Below are positions 1-8,330 of a DNA stretch of 35,845 nucleotides, one piece after another. The DNA lies in IMG/VR virus record IMGVR_UViG_3300000116_000021, positions 21,178-57,022 of that record; one strand, 5' to 3'. Every line of letters begins with the position of its first letter. Within the stretch, counting starts at the first letter, position 1. The position numbers and the translations under genes are program-made. The notes beneath the pieces are model-generated. The model worked only from the letters and a program-made list of their open reading frames with translations, ran no database searches and had not been told where the DNA came from. Origin of the DNA: a virus.

Positions 1-1246
1 TAATATCCTCCTGATCTTTATTTGTATCAGAGGTAACTACCAGTGCAGGATAGTAGCAATCAACTAATTTTTGGAATGCATGACATGCCTTGACACTGGG
101 CAGTGCCATCATGTGGTATTTGCCATTCAGCAAACGATCACCAATGCGGATACCACGTTGTGGTCCAAAGTAATTATGAATAAACTCTCTCACAAGTGAT
201 TCATGCAGGAACTCATCTCCTTTCATGGTGAAGATGTTCTTCATTGCATCAGGATCGTTACCAAAGATCTCTTGATATGCAGAAGTTTGATACTTAGCAA
301 AGGCAACATTCATCTTAGGACGCCTATCCTTGAAGACTCCACGTTGAACATCCAGTTGCTCATCAAAATAAGTATAGACAAACTTCTGATTATCATCGGG
401 GAACATCCAGCAAAGTTTGTGGGCAGTTCCAGAGATATAGCAGATCCGAGTATCAAGTGCCTCACGCAGTTTGACAAACTGATCAGCAGTGCCGCCGATA
501 TGTGCCTCATCAAAGGCAACGAAGTCAACGTCCTTAATCTTGTCCAGACGCTTCAAGCAAGTCTGAACCGTACCCCAGAGAACAACGTTCACATCACGTT
601 GACGCCAGTATTCAAGGAAGGTCTCCCAACCAGGATCTTTGAGAGAGACGTACTTGACTGAAGGGAAGTACTTGTTTGAATCTTTTTTCCAGGACCCCTC
701 AGGAGACTTCTGACGAGAGCAAACCAGGGATACTTTATAGTCAGTATCAACAATGTGCTTCAAGACCATTGCAGACTTACCTGAGCGACACTTAGCGAAC
801 AGCAGGAACTCTTTACTAGTACACCATGCAATCTTACTAAGGAACTTCTGCTGATACGGACGTGGTTTGAATTCCTTATACACCTTCTCCTTACCAGAGA
901 AGAATTGTTCATGGATCATCTCACCGATGATGTCCAAGTTGTATCGCTTTGGATCATACTCAAAAGTCTCAGAGTTCTTAGCACCAATCCTCTTAATACC
1001 AGGTTGTTTAACTAACCAAGAGTGAATAATCTTATCATGACCACCATCTTTACCATCATCGCGAGTAGATACATCCTCCCACCAACGACAGCGGATATAC
1101 TCAGAATTCAGAGCAACTACTGCCTGCTTCTGCTTACCATAGTCTCTGTTCTTATGTCGCTGTTCCCAGCAAAAAATTGTCTGTCCAACATTCAGGATAT
1201 TCTGGTTACCCTTAAAACTGTCGAAGTAGATGTTGACGAGGGACAC
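1..1246 (-). CDS. Superfamily 2 DNA helicase, 3'-truncated by window edge
   Basis: An open frame enters from the stop at 1274-1276 and runs off the left edge, giving about 415 residues without the C-terminus. Visible SF2 motifs, counted from a GTG at 1246: a Q-motif-like RPYQ about 20 residues before the Walker A region, Walker A AKCRSGKS (G156-K157-S158), the DEAH box (from D246) within VAFDEAHIGG, and a motif III-like SGTAHK. About 130 N-terminal residues (YFDSFKGNQNILNVGQ and on) precede the helicase core and match no family I can name. The start is uncertain: no ATG exists near the 5' end, and GTG 1246 is the best codon although no Shine-Dalgarno is at the right distance. It follows the fibre gene's terminator. 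It could be a UvsW-like or restriction-type helicase; the sequence seen does not decide. Confidence 0.75.
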   Translation of the reverse strand, partial: MSLVNIYFDSFKGNQNILNVGQTIFCWEQRHKNRDYGKQKQAVVALNSEYIRCRWWEDVSTRDDGKDGGHDKIIHSWLVKQPGIKRIGAKNSETFEYDPKRYNLDIIGEMIHEQFFSGKEKVYKEFKPRPYQQKFLSKIAWCTSKEFLLFAKCRSGKSAMVLKHIVDTDYKVSLVCSRQKSPEGSWKKDSNKYFPSVKYVSLKDPGWETFLEYWRQRDVNVVLWGTVQTCLKRLDKIKDVDFVAFDEAHIGGTADQFVKLREALDTRICYISGTAHKLCWMFPDDNQKFVYTYFDEQLDVQRGVFKDRRPKMNVAFAKYQTSAYQEIFGNDPDAMKNIFTMKGDEFLHESLVREFIHNYFGPQRGIRIGDRLLNGKYHMMALPSVKACHAFQKLVDCYYPALVVTSDTNKDQEDI

Positions 1247-1272
1247 GAATAGAAGAATCGCTTTACCCCGTA

Positions 1273-1278
1273 ATTATA
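1273..1278 (-). promoter_or_regulatory. Possible -10 element upstream of helicase
   Basis: A perfect TATAAT on the minus strand lies just after the fibre gene's terminator and about 27 bases before the putative GTG start. The -35 position falls in the terminator hairpin and does not match TTGACA, so this is a weak candidate on its own. Confidence 0.3.
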
Positions 1279-1284
1279 ACCCAT

Positions 1285-1307
1285 AAAAAAGGGGGGCATT
1301 GCCCCCC
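1285..1307 (-). terminator. Rho-independent terminator of tail fibre gene
   Basis: On the minus strand a 6-bp pure G:C stem (GGGGGG, loop CAATG, CCCCCC) is followed directly by six T. It starts 9 bases after the fibre gene's stop codon, so it should end that transcript and separate it from the helicase gene. Confidence 0.92.
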
Positions 1308-1315
1308 GTGACAGT

Positions 1316-4300
1316 TTAGAGATTGTCCAACCTGTCCTTCAACTCGTTGATCTGTTCTTGCTGCTCCTTGATTGCCTCAATCAGAACCGCAACCATATTC
1401 TGGTATGCTACTGACTTAACGCCATCAGAGGATTCAAGAACAAGTTCTGGAAGAATAGTCTCAACTTCCTGCGCGATAACACCAATTTCTCTTTCTGGTT
1501 GTCCAATACGATTATAGTATACACCTCTAAGATCTAAGACCTTATCAAGTGCGTTGGTAATGCCAACAACATTCTCTTTAAGTCTTTCGTCAGAGTTTGC
1601 AGTAACTGTACCAGAGAAGGTTGCATTACCTGAACTATTGAGTCTAAGTCTTTCCTGAGGATTTGATACACCACTACCTTGAGTACCAAATATAATACCA
1701 AACTGACCTGTGGTTCCTTCAGATACACCCTTGATGTATCCACGCTCACCATCATTACTAATATCTCGACCCTCAAATTTAATTCCACCATATCCAAACG
1801 AAGAGTCAAGAGCTGGATCTGTCTGAGTAAATCTAATATAGTTACCTAATACATCCCCAGTAGTTCCAGGATCAGTACTAACAATAATATCATTAATGAA
1901 GGTAGAAATTCCTGTATGGTTCGTAGTGTTAAAGTTAACTTGCTGATTAAAGGTACTAATACCAGTTTCAACAATCCAACCATCAGATATGTTCCATACC
2001 AAAGATTGCATTCTAAATTCAACGTTGTTCTCAAAGAGAACAGGACCAGCAGCATATAGAGAGTATCCTGCCTTCGCTTGAGTCGTTTCAATACCAACTT
2101 GTGCAGTAGTCGAGATACCAACACCATCAAATACCCAAATATCAGATACGTTAGTTAACTGAGATCCATCACCTCGGAATGTACCACTCCAAAGACCGAC
2201 GTAGTAATTATCTGGATTTGCCTGTATAGGACCAAATCTCTTCCAGGTATTATCGTTAGTATATACCCATCCAATTTCACCACCAGATTTAGGTTCTGCA
2301 TCATATACAACGTTACCAACATTACCAGCAATTCCTGGTGTAGCAATACCGACAGTATATTCTCTAGCAATTGTTTGGTCACCTTGAATCAGCAAGGTAT
2401 TTGATTCTACTGCACTATTGACAGTAACCTTCTTATTAAAGACTACTGGTCCATTAAATTCGGAGATAATAACCTTATCCTTACCACCATCAACTTTAAT
2501 ACCCCTATCAACAGTTAGTTGTTCAGTAGAACTAACATCAAATCCAATTTCTCCACTATTACTGGTAATATCTTCACCACGAACAGTTGGAACTGGAGCA
2601 TTTGTAATCAAATCTTTACCAGTTGATCCACTAGTAAATTTGTTTACAGTGTAAGCATTACCTCTATCATCCAATCCATTATAGAATGGAGTACCAGCAT
2701 TTACAGATACTGACTGTGATAGCAGTCTTTCAACTTGTCTGAATTTTCTATCTTGACGTTCTGGAAGTGCAGTGGAATAATTACCAGGACCAAAACCAAG
2801 ATATTCAAATGTATGACCAGAAGCCCGTTGAATAGAATTCCTTCTAAATTCAACTGGTTTGAATCTTACTCTCTTAATTACAGATCCGATTGGGTGTGAT
2901 TGTTTTTGGGATCCAAACAATCCACGGAATACGCCAATAGAATTATCACTAGCAACTGTTTGATCGATACGCATTATTTCATTATCAATCGTCAGATAAT
3001 CACCAACTTCCCATCCTCTATGAGTTGCATTTGTAACATTAATCGTATTTAATGTTGGATCAATAAGTTCTGATGCTAAGGTTGTAGTAATACCTGCATA
3101 TTGTGGTGTTAGACGTGCTGAAATTGATTCATTATCAAAATCAATACTATCTGCTTGGGCAATAATACCTCTAGGGTAGATTAAACCACCGCCAGTTGCA
3201 GGCACTGCCGTTGTTCCAACACCAACATTTAATGTAAAGTTATTTACATTTAATATATCATCAACAATAAATTCACCATCTAAAATATCATTATTAAATC
3301 CAGCAATTCTTATATTATTACCTACTAAAAGACCATGTGAGTTAGATGTGATAACACTAGTAATTCCACTAATATTATCATAAGATATAGAACTGATTCC
3401 AATAGACTCGCCAGTTATGTAAGCAGTAACATCAGACAGAACAGCAGCATTTACATTAGTCAATCCATTTGTATTGATGCCAGTTACACTTTGAGCACCA
3501 ATAAATGGAAGTCTGTAGAATACAGTAGATGCTGAAGATACGTTTATTTTGGTATCATTACCAGTTTCAACAGATTCAATCTTATACAGATTATTATAAT
3601 CACCAAATCTATCGTCTCTAATACCATCAATTCTAAGTACATCACCAACGCTATTATTAATTTGTTCGACAGTCACATAACCCTGAACAAATCCAGTAGT
3701 ATTTGCAACTCCAGTAATAGCAAGGGTATTGCCTACACCAAATGCAGATCCACCATCTACAATTACAATGTTAGATATTGATCCATTAGCATCAATTCGT
3801 ATGTTTGCTGTTGCAAACTTACCCGTGGTGGAACCAGCAAATCCAACTAATTCTGCGTTATATAATGTCTGAACACTTCCAGACCCATCACCATAATTGA
3901 GACCAACACTAGTAATTCCAACCTTTGTAATCGAATCAAATCCATGATCACCTTGTGTAGTGATCGTATGAGAAGTTCCTGTTAAAGATTCAATCTCTAA
4001 AATATCAACACCTACTTTAAAGTCTCTAATATTTTTGTTGATAACTTCTTTAGTAAGACTCTTTTGGGGATCATTAACCTCTGTCAGACCAAGTGGTGTA
4101 GGAAGAGAGAAGGTTCTCGTTTGATCAGGATCTGATAATAAATTATCTCTATCCATCTGTGGATAAAGATTTTTAAGTGGTTGAGTAAATCTGAGATTTT
4201 CAAATGGAGTTACTGCTGGTTGAGAAGAAGCATCAATCAGAGTTAAGTGGTAAACACCATCTTTTGAATTAGGAACATAATCTTGGATTTCTTCCTTCTT

Positions 4301-7147
4301 ATAAACAAACAGAGTATTTGCAAACTCTTTCCTTTCATACCTAGGAAGATCAATATTTCTTTGATCTAGATTATTTTGGAATCCCCCAGGATTCGTTGTC
4401 ATTCCAACAGTGAATGACTTTCTTGTTGGTCTAGAAGTTACATTGTATACACCATTAAATCCAGTGTTAGCAATACCAGTTGTGTTTGCTACTGATACAA
4501 CGTTTACAATTTTGACTTGTGAACCTACTGATAATTCATGAGGTGCCTCAGTAAAGATTGTAGCAATACCAGCAAGACCATCCCATTGAGTTCCAGATAT
4601 AAATCTAGGATTTCTCAACTCAGCACTGTTAGATAAAACAACTGGTTGAACACTCTTATACTTAATGACTTCATTATTTGTCAGACCAGTCGTCTGACCA
4701 GACTCTTGAAGTACAAACGAATCTTCGGGGGGTCTACCAAGAACAGCAGAGTCTCTTGGGACAACATATCTTACCTTATAAATTTTGTCATCTAGAGATC
4801 TATTATCAGGTGTTCTTGTAAAGAATGTTTTTGGGGAAGCTTCACCAAGAGATGCCGTTCCCAATCCAACAAGGGTATCATAAATTTGATTTTGTTCAGA
4901 ACTTACATTAATATACCACTGCGAATTTGAGGAGTCATATTGAACTGGGTGTGATATATCTCCCGACTTCTTATCAGATACTCTAGATTGAATTTGAAGT
5001 ATACCACCCTTACTATTAACAACTACTGCAGACGCACTAATAGTATCATTAAGTGTTTGAGATAATTTAACCTGATCACTATTGATACCAACAGTAATTG
5101 CATAGTACAATCTATTATGATCTAACCCATCAGGAAGTTCACCATCATCACTCAATACACGAATAGTCTCACCGTTGATAAATTGGTGTGGGTCGGTAAG
5201 GTTAAAAATATTTGATGTGATACTATTAATACCAATCGCAGTTCTACCAACAGTACTAACTTTGGTTGAAGATACCTCATAACTTGTATTGCCTACACCA
5301 GTTCCCTGAGTCTCTGGCATTACAATTACAGCCTCTTTAACTTGAGGTTGTCCGCCAACGTTGATAATTACCTTTAATTTATCATTCTCTTTGGAACCAA
5401 GTCTATATCCTTGAATTACAGAATTTGGAGGAGTGTTTATATTTGTCTTATTATATAAGTATAATCTACTAGTATTACCTACACCAATAGTTTTAGCAAC
5501 ATCAATTGCCTCATATTCAATATTTACCTCTTGGGTATTTACCTTTTCTGGAGGCAAAATATGAGTAATTAAACCAGTATCATCTCTAGGGAACGCATCA
5601 TTCCTAAATCCAGAACATACTAAAGCTTTCGCACCGAAATTGGAATTCGAGTTCGTGATGGACATATCTCCACCACTTTCAGATATAAAGTGGTTTGCAT
5701 ATCCAATAGCAAATACAGATACTAACTGCAAGAAAGCATCATTAGATCCTTTAATGTGGAAGTTCTCAAAAGATGGTTTATAAACTGCAGATGTGTCCGT
5801 ATGCAGATTTTCTACTGCTGAAGAGTCTTCATATACACCAGATGTAGAATTATATTTTACAAATGCATTATCATCTTTTTGGAGACCAATTCCAGTGAAT
5901 TGAGCCACAACCATAGACTTAAATCCAGTCGCCTTACTGCCATCAGCATGAAGACCACACATACCAAATACTGATCTCAAAGAACAGTTAAAGATGTATG
6001 GAGATGCGGAAGTAACAGAGTCAACTACAATGTTAAGTGTTGCGGATCCAGCAACTAGAGCAGGTAATGGATTTGCTGGAGGAGAAGATACCTCATAATT
6101 AATTCTAGTATTACTCTCTACAGAACTAATAACAAATGATCCATTATATCCACCAGTAGGCACACCCTCAATTCTAATTGGAGTATCTACATCAAGACCA
6201 CCAAGTTCTTCTACAAGATCAACAGTAATCGTATTTGATGCTGTTACACCATCACCAGACTTGATGCTACTAATTCCAATATTTTCTCCCTTAGAACCAA
6301 CGATTCGATATTCATCAATTTTAGTTTGAATATCAACTGACGTATCAGGGAAGTCTGGTCTAATATCTCTACCGCTCGAATCACCATAAACTAGTCCTAT
6401 CCTTTCATAATACATGTCCAGATCGGTTCTGGATGAAGTATAGTTTAAATAAACATCATTAAATTTGACTGGATTTACACCATCAGCATATTCAAAACAT
6501 GTTAACTTATGATGAGAGAAGTTAGGAACAAAGTCAGTGGTTCCATAATCCTTAAAAACTTTTGAATTTGGATCAGCATCAAAAAATGTAAACTGATAAA
6601 AGTAACAAGTACCAGTTACACGGAATAAACAAGTTTGAGTTATACTATTATCTGCTGGATCTGGAACAAATTTAGGACGAATCTTCGTTTTACGAAGGTC
6701 CATACCAACTATAGAAGTACCACGGGGGATAATAACACCACCGTAGACAGAATTCATCTTATAAAGATCATTATTCGGATCATCAATATCAAAATTAGTG
6801 TCTAATGTAAATTCTTGGAGTGAATCAGAAGAAGATCCATTACGAGTTAACCAATCATTTGAATTTACTGGAGCATCTTGAACAGGAATCCATCCTGGCC
6901 TATTATCAATAACATGCTCACCAGGATATACGATAATAGTTGTTCTACTAAACCTATCATTATCCAGACCCTTCTGATAAGAGAATCTTGCTGCCTCTAT
7001 AAGAGCTCTTTGAATAGTTTTGAAGGGTCTAACAAGGGAATTGCCTTGGTTTTCAATACTATCCGTCGAGTCAATACTGGAGGGATCAACATAGAGGATA
7101 TCCCCTCTACTATTCTTAAGAAAATTATCTAAGCGACTAAGACCCAT
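1316..7147 (-). CDS. Giant tail fibre-like protein with S74 chaperone domain
   Basis: A 1943-residue virion protein, probably a host-recognition fibre. The N-terminus (residues about 1-120) carries LYVDPSS and PFKTIQRALIEAARFSYQKG, the start of a right-handed beta-helix (pectin-lyase-like) segment typical of cyanophage fibres. The middle has degenerate repeats of the form 'H-G-hydrophobic-x-x-G-x-x-I-R-I-x-G ... NG-x-F-x-V' (for example SHGLLVGNNIRIAGFNNDIL and PHELSVGSQVKIVN). The C-terminus from about residue 1850 (SDERLKENV ... GVIAQEVETILPE) is the peptidase S74 / endosialidase intramolecular chaperone, which in known fibres helps trimerisation and cleaves itself off; a C-terminal coiled coil (EQQEQINELKDRL) follows. 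Start ATG 7147 has GTGGA upstream and a late promoter motif at 7178-7185. It ends at a strong terminator. The exact receptor cannot be inferred. Confidence 0.9.
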   Translation of the reverse strand: MGLSRLDNFLKNSRGDILYVDPSSIDSTDSIENQGNSLVRPFKTIQRALIEAARFSYQKGLDNDRFSRTTIIVYPGEHVIDNRPGWIPVQDAPVNSNDWLTRNGSSSDSLQEFTLDTNFDIDDPNNDLYKMNSVYGGVIIPRGTSIVGMDLRKTKIRPKFVPDPADNSITQTCLFRVTGTCYFYQFTFFDADPNSKVFKDYGTTDFVPNFSHHKLTCFEYADGVNPVKFNDVYLNYTSSRTDLDMYYERIGLVYGDSSGRDIRPDFPDTSVDIQTKIDEYRIVGSKGENIGISSIKSGDGVTASNTITVDLVEELGGLDVDTPIRIEGVPTGGYNGSFVISSVESNTRINYEVSSPPANPLPALVAGSATLNIVVDSVTSASPYIFNCSLRSVFGMCGLHADGSKATGFKSMVVAQFTGIGLQKDDNAFVKYNSTSGVYEDSSAVENLHTDTSAVYKPSFENFHIKGSNDAFLQLVSVFAIGYANHFISESGGDMSITNSNSNFGAKALVCSGFRNDAFPRDDTGLITHILPPEKVNTQEVNIEYEAIDVAKTIGVGNTSRLYLYNKTNINTPPNSVIQGYRLGSKENDKLKVIINVGGQPQVKEAVIVMPETQGTGVGNTSYEVSSTKVSTVGRTAIGINSITSNIFNLTDPHQFINGETIRVLSDDGELPDGLDHNRLYYAITVGINSDQVKLSQTLNDTISASAVVVNSKGGILQIQSRVSDKKSGDISHPVQYDSSNSQWYINVSSEQNQIYDTLVGLGTASLGEASPKTFFTRTPDNRSLDDKIYKVRYVVPRDSAVLGRPPEDSFVLQESGQTTGLTNNEVIKYKSVQPVVLSNSAELRNPRFISGTQWDGLAGIATIFTEAPHELSVGSQVKIVNVVSVANTTGIANTGFNGVYNVTSRPTRKSFTVGMTTNPGGFQNNLDQRNIDLPRYERKEFANTLFVYKKEEIQDYVPNSKDGVYHLTLIDASSQPAVTPFENLRFTQPLKNLYPQMDRDNLLSDPDQTRTFSLPTPLGLTEVNDPQKSLTKEVINKNIRDFKVGVDILEIESLTGTSHTITTQGDHGFDSITKVGITSVGLNYGDGSGSVQTLYNAELVGFAGSTTGKFATANIRIDANGSISNIVIVDGGSAFGVGNTLAITGVANTTGFVQGYVTVEQINNSVGDVLRIDGIRDDRFGDYNNLYKIESVETGNDTKINVSSASTVFYRLPFIGAQSVTGINTNGLTNVNAAVLSDVTAYITGESIGISSISYDNISGITSVITSNSHGLLVGNNIRIAGFNNDILDGEFIVDDILNVNNFTLNVGVGTTAVPATGGGLIYPRGIIAQADSIDFDNESISARLTPQYAGITTTLASELIDPTLNTINVTNATHRGWEVGDYLTIDNEIMRIDQTVASDNSIGVFRGLFGSQKQSHPIGSVIKRVRFKPVEFRRNSIQRASGHTFEYLGFGPGNYSTALPERQDRKFRQVERLLSQSVSVNAGTPFYNGLDDRGNAYTVNKFTSGSTGKDLITNAPVPTVRGEDITSNSGEIGFDVSSTEQLTVDRGIKVDGGKDKVIISEFNGPVVFNKKVTVNSAVESNTLLIQGDQTIAREYTVGIATPGIAGNVGNVVYDAEPKSGGEIGWVYTNDNTWKRFGPIQANPDNYYVGLWSGTFRGDGSQLTNVSDIWVFDGVGISTTAQVGIETTQAKAGYSLYAAGPVLFENNVEFRMQSLVWNISDGWIVETGISTFNQQVNFNTTNHTGISTFINDIIVSTDPGTTGDVLGNYIRFTQTDPALDSSFGYGGIKFEGRDISNDGERGYIKGVSEGTTGQFGIIFGTQGSGVSNPQERLRLNSSGNATFSGTVTANSDERLKENVVGITNALDKVLDLRGVYYNRIGQPEREIGVIAQEVETILPELVLESSDGVKSVAYQNMVAVLIEAIKEQQEQINELKDRLDNL

Positions 7148-7177
7148 TTTATTCCACTAGATTCTATTGCTATGACT

Positions 7178-7185
7178 TATTTATT
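7178..7185 (-). promoter_or_regulatory. T4-like late promoter (AATAAATA) for tail fibre
   Basis: AATAAATA on the minus strand, one base off the T4 late consensus TATAAATA, 31-38 bases upstream of the fibre ATG. It overlaps the stop codon of the preceding 60-residue gene. Confidence 0.65.
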
Positions 7186-7363
7186 CATTCTCTTTTGCAT
7201 CCAAAATATATTCTACAGTGTTTGCAACATCTTCCATAGCAACCCTCAAAAATGGTTGCTGTCCAGAATATTGTTCTAGTTTAAGAATACCGTTAGCGCA
7301 TTCTTCAGATAGAGTCCAACGCCATTTCTTTATACTCTTAGAATACCATAGATTTATCTTCAT
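7181..7363 (-). CDS. Small hypothetical protein (60 aa)
   Basis: Unrecognised 60-residue protein with a basic, tryptophan-rich N-terminus (NLWYSKSIKKWRWTL) and an acidic C-terminal helix (DVANTVEYILDAKENE). It follows the 96-residue gene after 6 bases and has the same strand and base composition, so it is probably the second gene of the same transcript. Its stop codon overlaps the late promoter of the fibre gene. Shine-Dalgarno is weak. Function unknown. Confidence 0.6.
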   Translation of the reverse strand: MKINLWYSKSIKKWRWTLSEECANGILKLEQYSGQQPFLRVAMEDVANTVEYILDAKENE

Positions 7364-7369
7364 ATTTAA

Positions 7370-7660
7370 TTATTCTAATTCTATTAACATTTCTGGATTT
7401 TCTAACTCAATGTCAAAAAAACATGGATGTAGTTCTTCCATAATCAAATAACTAGACGCCATATACAATTTTTCAGAAGTATATCTCTTATGATGATTAT
7501 TTGCAGCATTTACAAGAGAATAATCCCATTCTTCATCTTCAGTCAATTCATCCCAAGTAAATGGAATTCCATGTATGAAATACATATTAACGATACGATC
7601 TGGAGATGCCAATTCACTTGTATTATGCCAACAATACTCTTTGGTAATCTTTAACTTCAT
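7370..7660 (-). CDS. Small hypothetical protein (96 aa)
   Basis: Unrecognised acidic, aromatic-rich protein (contains HGIPFTWDELTEDEEWDYSL and a C-terminus rich in E and L). It lacks signal peptide and membrane segments. Start ATG 7660 is supported by GAAGAG about 9 bases upstream and by a CTAAATA late motif at 7690-7696. It lies between the tRNA cluster and the fibre gene and probably forms a bicistronic unit with the 60-residue gene downstream. Confidence 0.65.
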   Translation of the reverse strand: MKLKITKEYCWHNTSELASPDRIVNMYFIHGIPFTWDELTEDEEWDYSLVNAANNHHKRYTSEKLYMASSYLIMEELHPCFFDIELENPEMLIELE

Positions 7661-7689
7661 GTATCATTCTCTTCAGATTCTTCTCTTGA

Positions 7690-7696
7690 TATTTAG
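7690..7696 (-). promoter_or_regulatory. Late promoter motif CTAAATA
   Basis: Minus-strand CTAAATA, the T4-late-like variant seen in cyanomyoviruses, 30-36 bases before the ATG of the 96-residue gene and just downstream of the tRNA-Leu 3' end. Confidence 0.5.
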
Positions 7697-7700
7697 GAAA

Positions 7701-7784
7701 TGCGAGTAGGGAGACTTGAACTCCCACGAGATTGCTCTCAACAGATTTTAAGTCTGGTGCGTCTACCGATTCCGCCATACTCGC
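7701..7784 (-). tRNA. tRNA-Leu (anticodon UAA)
   Basis: Full class II cloverleaf on the minus strand: acceptor GCGAGTA/TACTCGC, D-arm GCGGAATCGGTAGACGC, anticodon loop CTTAAAA (UAA) between CCAGA and TCTGT (outer C-U mismatch), long variable arm (GAGAGCAATCTC) and T-arm GGGAG-TTCAAGT-CTCCC. Discriminator A; the CCA end is not encoded. Confidence 0.95.
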
Positions 7785-7788
7785 TTAG

Positions 7789-7861
7789 TGCTTCCTGTGA
7801 GGATCGAACTCACCTTAGGCAAATTATGAGTTTGCTGCATTCACCAGATTGCTAAGGAAGC
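7789..7861 (-). tRNA. tRNA-Met or tRNA-Ile2 (anticodon CAU)
   Basis: Acceptor GCTTCCT/AGGAAGC, anticodon stem GCAAA/TTTGC around loop CTCATAA (CAU), T-arm GTGAG-TTCGATC-CTCAC, discriminator A, no encoded CCA. A CAU anticodon fits elongator Met or a lysidine-modified Ile reading AUA; the sequence alone does not separate them. The first acceptor pair is a normal G-C, unlike bacterial initiator tRNA, which argues against fMet. Confidence 0.93.
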
Positions 7862-7864
7862 GAA

Positions 7865-7952
7865 TACTCGTGGATGGATTTGAACCATCTCAAAGCCTCT
7901 AATCTGGAGGAAAAGGTTTATAAAACCTCTCTGACTACCAAGTCTCACGAGC
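7865..7952 (-). tRNA. Atypical class II-like tRNA, apparent anticodon UAU
   Basis: The acceptor stem is complete (GCTCGTG/CACGAGT with one G-U pair), as are the T-arm (GATGG-TTCAAAT-CCATC) and a 5-bp anticodon stem GAGGT/ACCTT with a 7-base loop TTTATAA, which reads UAU (Ile, codon AUA). It also has a long variable arm of about 23 bases with stem CCTC/GAGG, normally seen only in Leu, Ser and Tyr tRNAs, and a short D-arm (3-bp GAC/GTC stem with loop TTGGTA). Amino acid identity is therefore unclear, and it may be degenerate. Confidence 0.7.
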
Positions 7953-7959
7953 AAAAAAA

Positions 7960-8115
7960 TTACTCAGATATAAAAGTAGGTGGATGAAAAGAACAGTATT
8001 CATTGAATACGATTTTCATCTCCTTACAAGTGAGATTTGCATTTTTTGCTGCTTTAGGAAGATTCCATTTTGCAGTAAACAACATTTCCATAGAACAGCG
8101 AGTTTCAGGTCTCAT
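7960..8115 (-). CDS. 51-residue protein inside the tRNA cluster
   Basis: ATG 8115 to TAA 7960 encodes a 51-residue protein (MRPETRCSMEMLFTAKWNLP at its N-terminus, then basic KAAKNANLTCKEMK and a C-terminal HPPTFISE). The middle has the look of a small DNA-binding helical protein but matches no family I can name. The stop lies 8 bases before the class II-like tRNA gene, so it would be cotranscribed with the tRNAs from the promoter at 8300-8328. No clear Shine-Dalgarno is visible; in-frame ATGs at 8091 and 8085 are alternative starts. The bases between it and tRNA-Gly (8116-8216) show no gene, only a small inverted repeat. Confidence 0.5.
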   Translation of the reverse strand: MRPETRCSMEMLFTAKWNLPKAAKNANLTCKEMKIVFNEYCSFHPPTFISE

Positions 8116-8216
8116 TGTAGAGTCATGTGTGTGTTTGTGTATTGGAAACGACTGGACTTACACCAGTTAAGAGGGCATTGTCTGCTTGTCTCGATTCTTT
8201 GACTTCGTATCCATAG

Positions 8217-8288
8217 AGCGGAGTATCGGAATCGAACCGACGACATCTAACTTGGAAGGATAGCGTTCTACCGCTGAACTAACTCCGC
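8217..8288 (-). tRNA. tRNA-Gly (anticodon UCC)
   Basis: Acceptor GCGGAGT/ACTCCGC, D-arm GTTCAGCGGTAGAAC, anticodon stem CTATC/GTTAG with one T-T mismatch around CTTCCAA (UCC), T-arm GTCGG-TTCGATT-CCGAT with one mismatch, discriminator T, no encoded CCA. It is the first gene after the tRNA operon promoter. Confidence 0.93.
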
Positions 8289-8299
8289 GTTACTCATAT

Positions 8300-8328
8300 A
8301 GTATACCTTATATTTTTATATTAGTCAA
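8300..8328 (-). promoter_or_regulatory. Sigma-70-type promoter of the tRNA operon
   Basis: Minus strand: -35 TTGACT (8323-8328), exactly 17 bases of spacer, -10 TATACT (8300-8305). Transcription would start about 5 bases before tRNA-Gly. Position and spacing make this an early/host-polymerase promoter for the tRNA cluster. Confidence 0.8.
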
Positions 8329-8330
8329 CC

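Noticed and set aside
203-661. 152-codon plus-strand open frame
   Set aside because: It lies opposite the DEAH helicase, whose motifs clearly define the minus strand as coding.
8155-8172. Hairpin with arms ACTGG/CCAGT that could be a further tRNA anticodon arm
   Set aside because: No acceptor or T-arm can be found around it on either strand.
7984-8202. 72-codon plus-strand open frame in the tRNA cluster
   Set aside because: Cysteine/histidine-rich, low-quality protein; opposite to the more convincing 51-codon gene and to the tRNA transcription direction.
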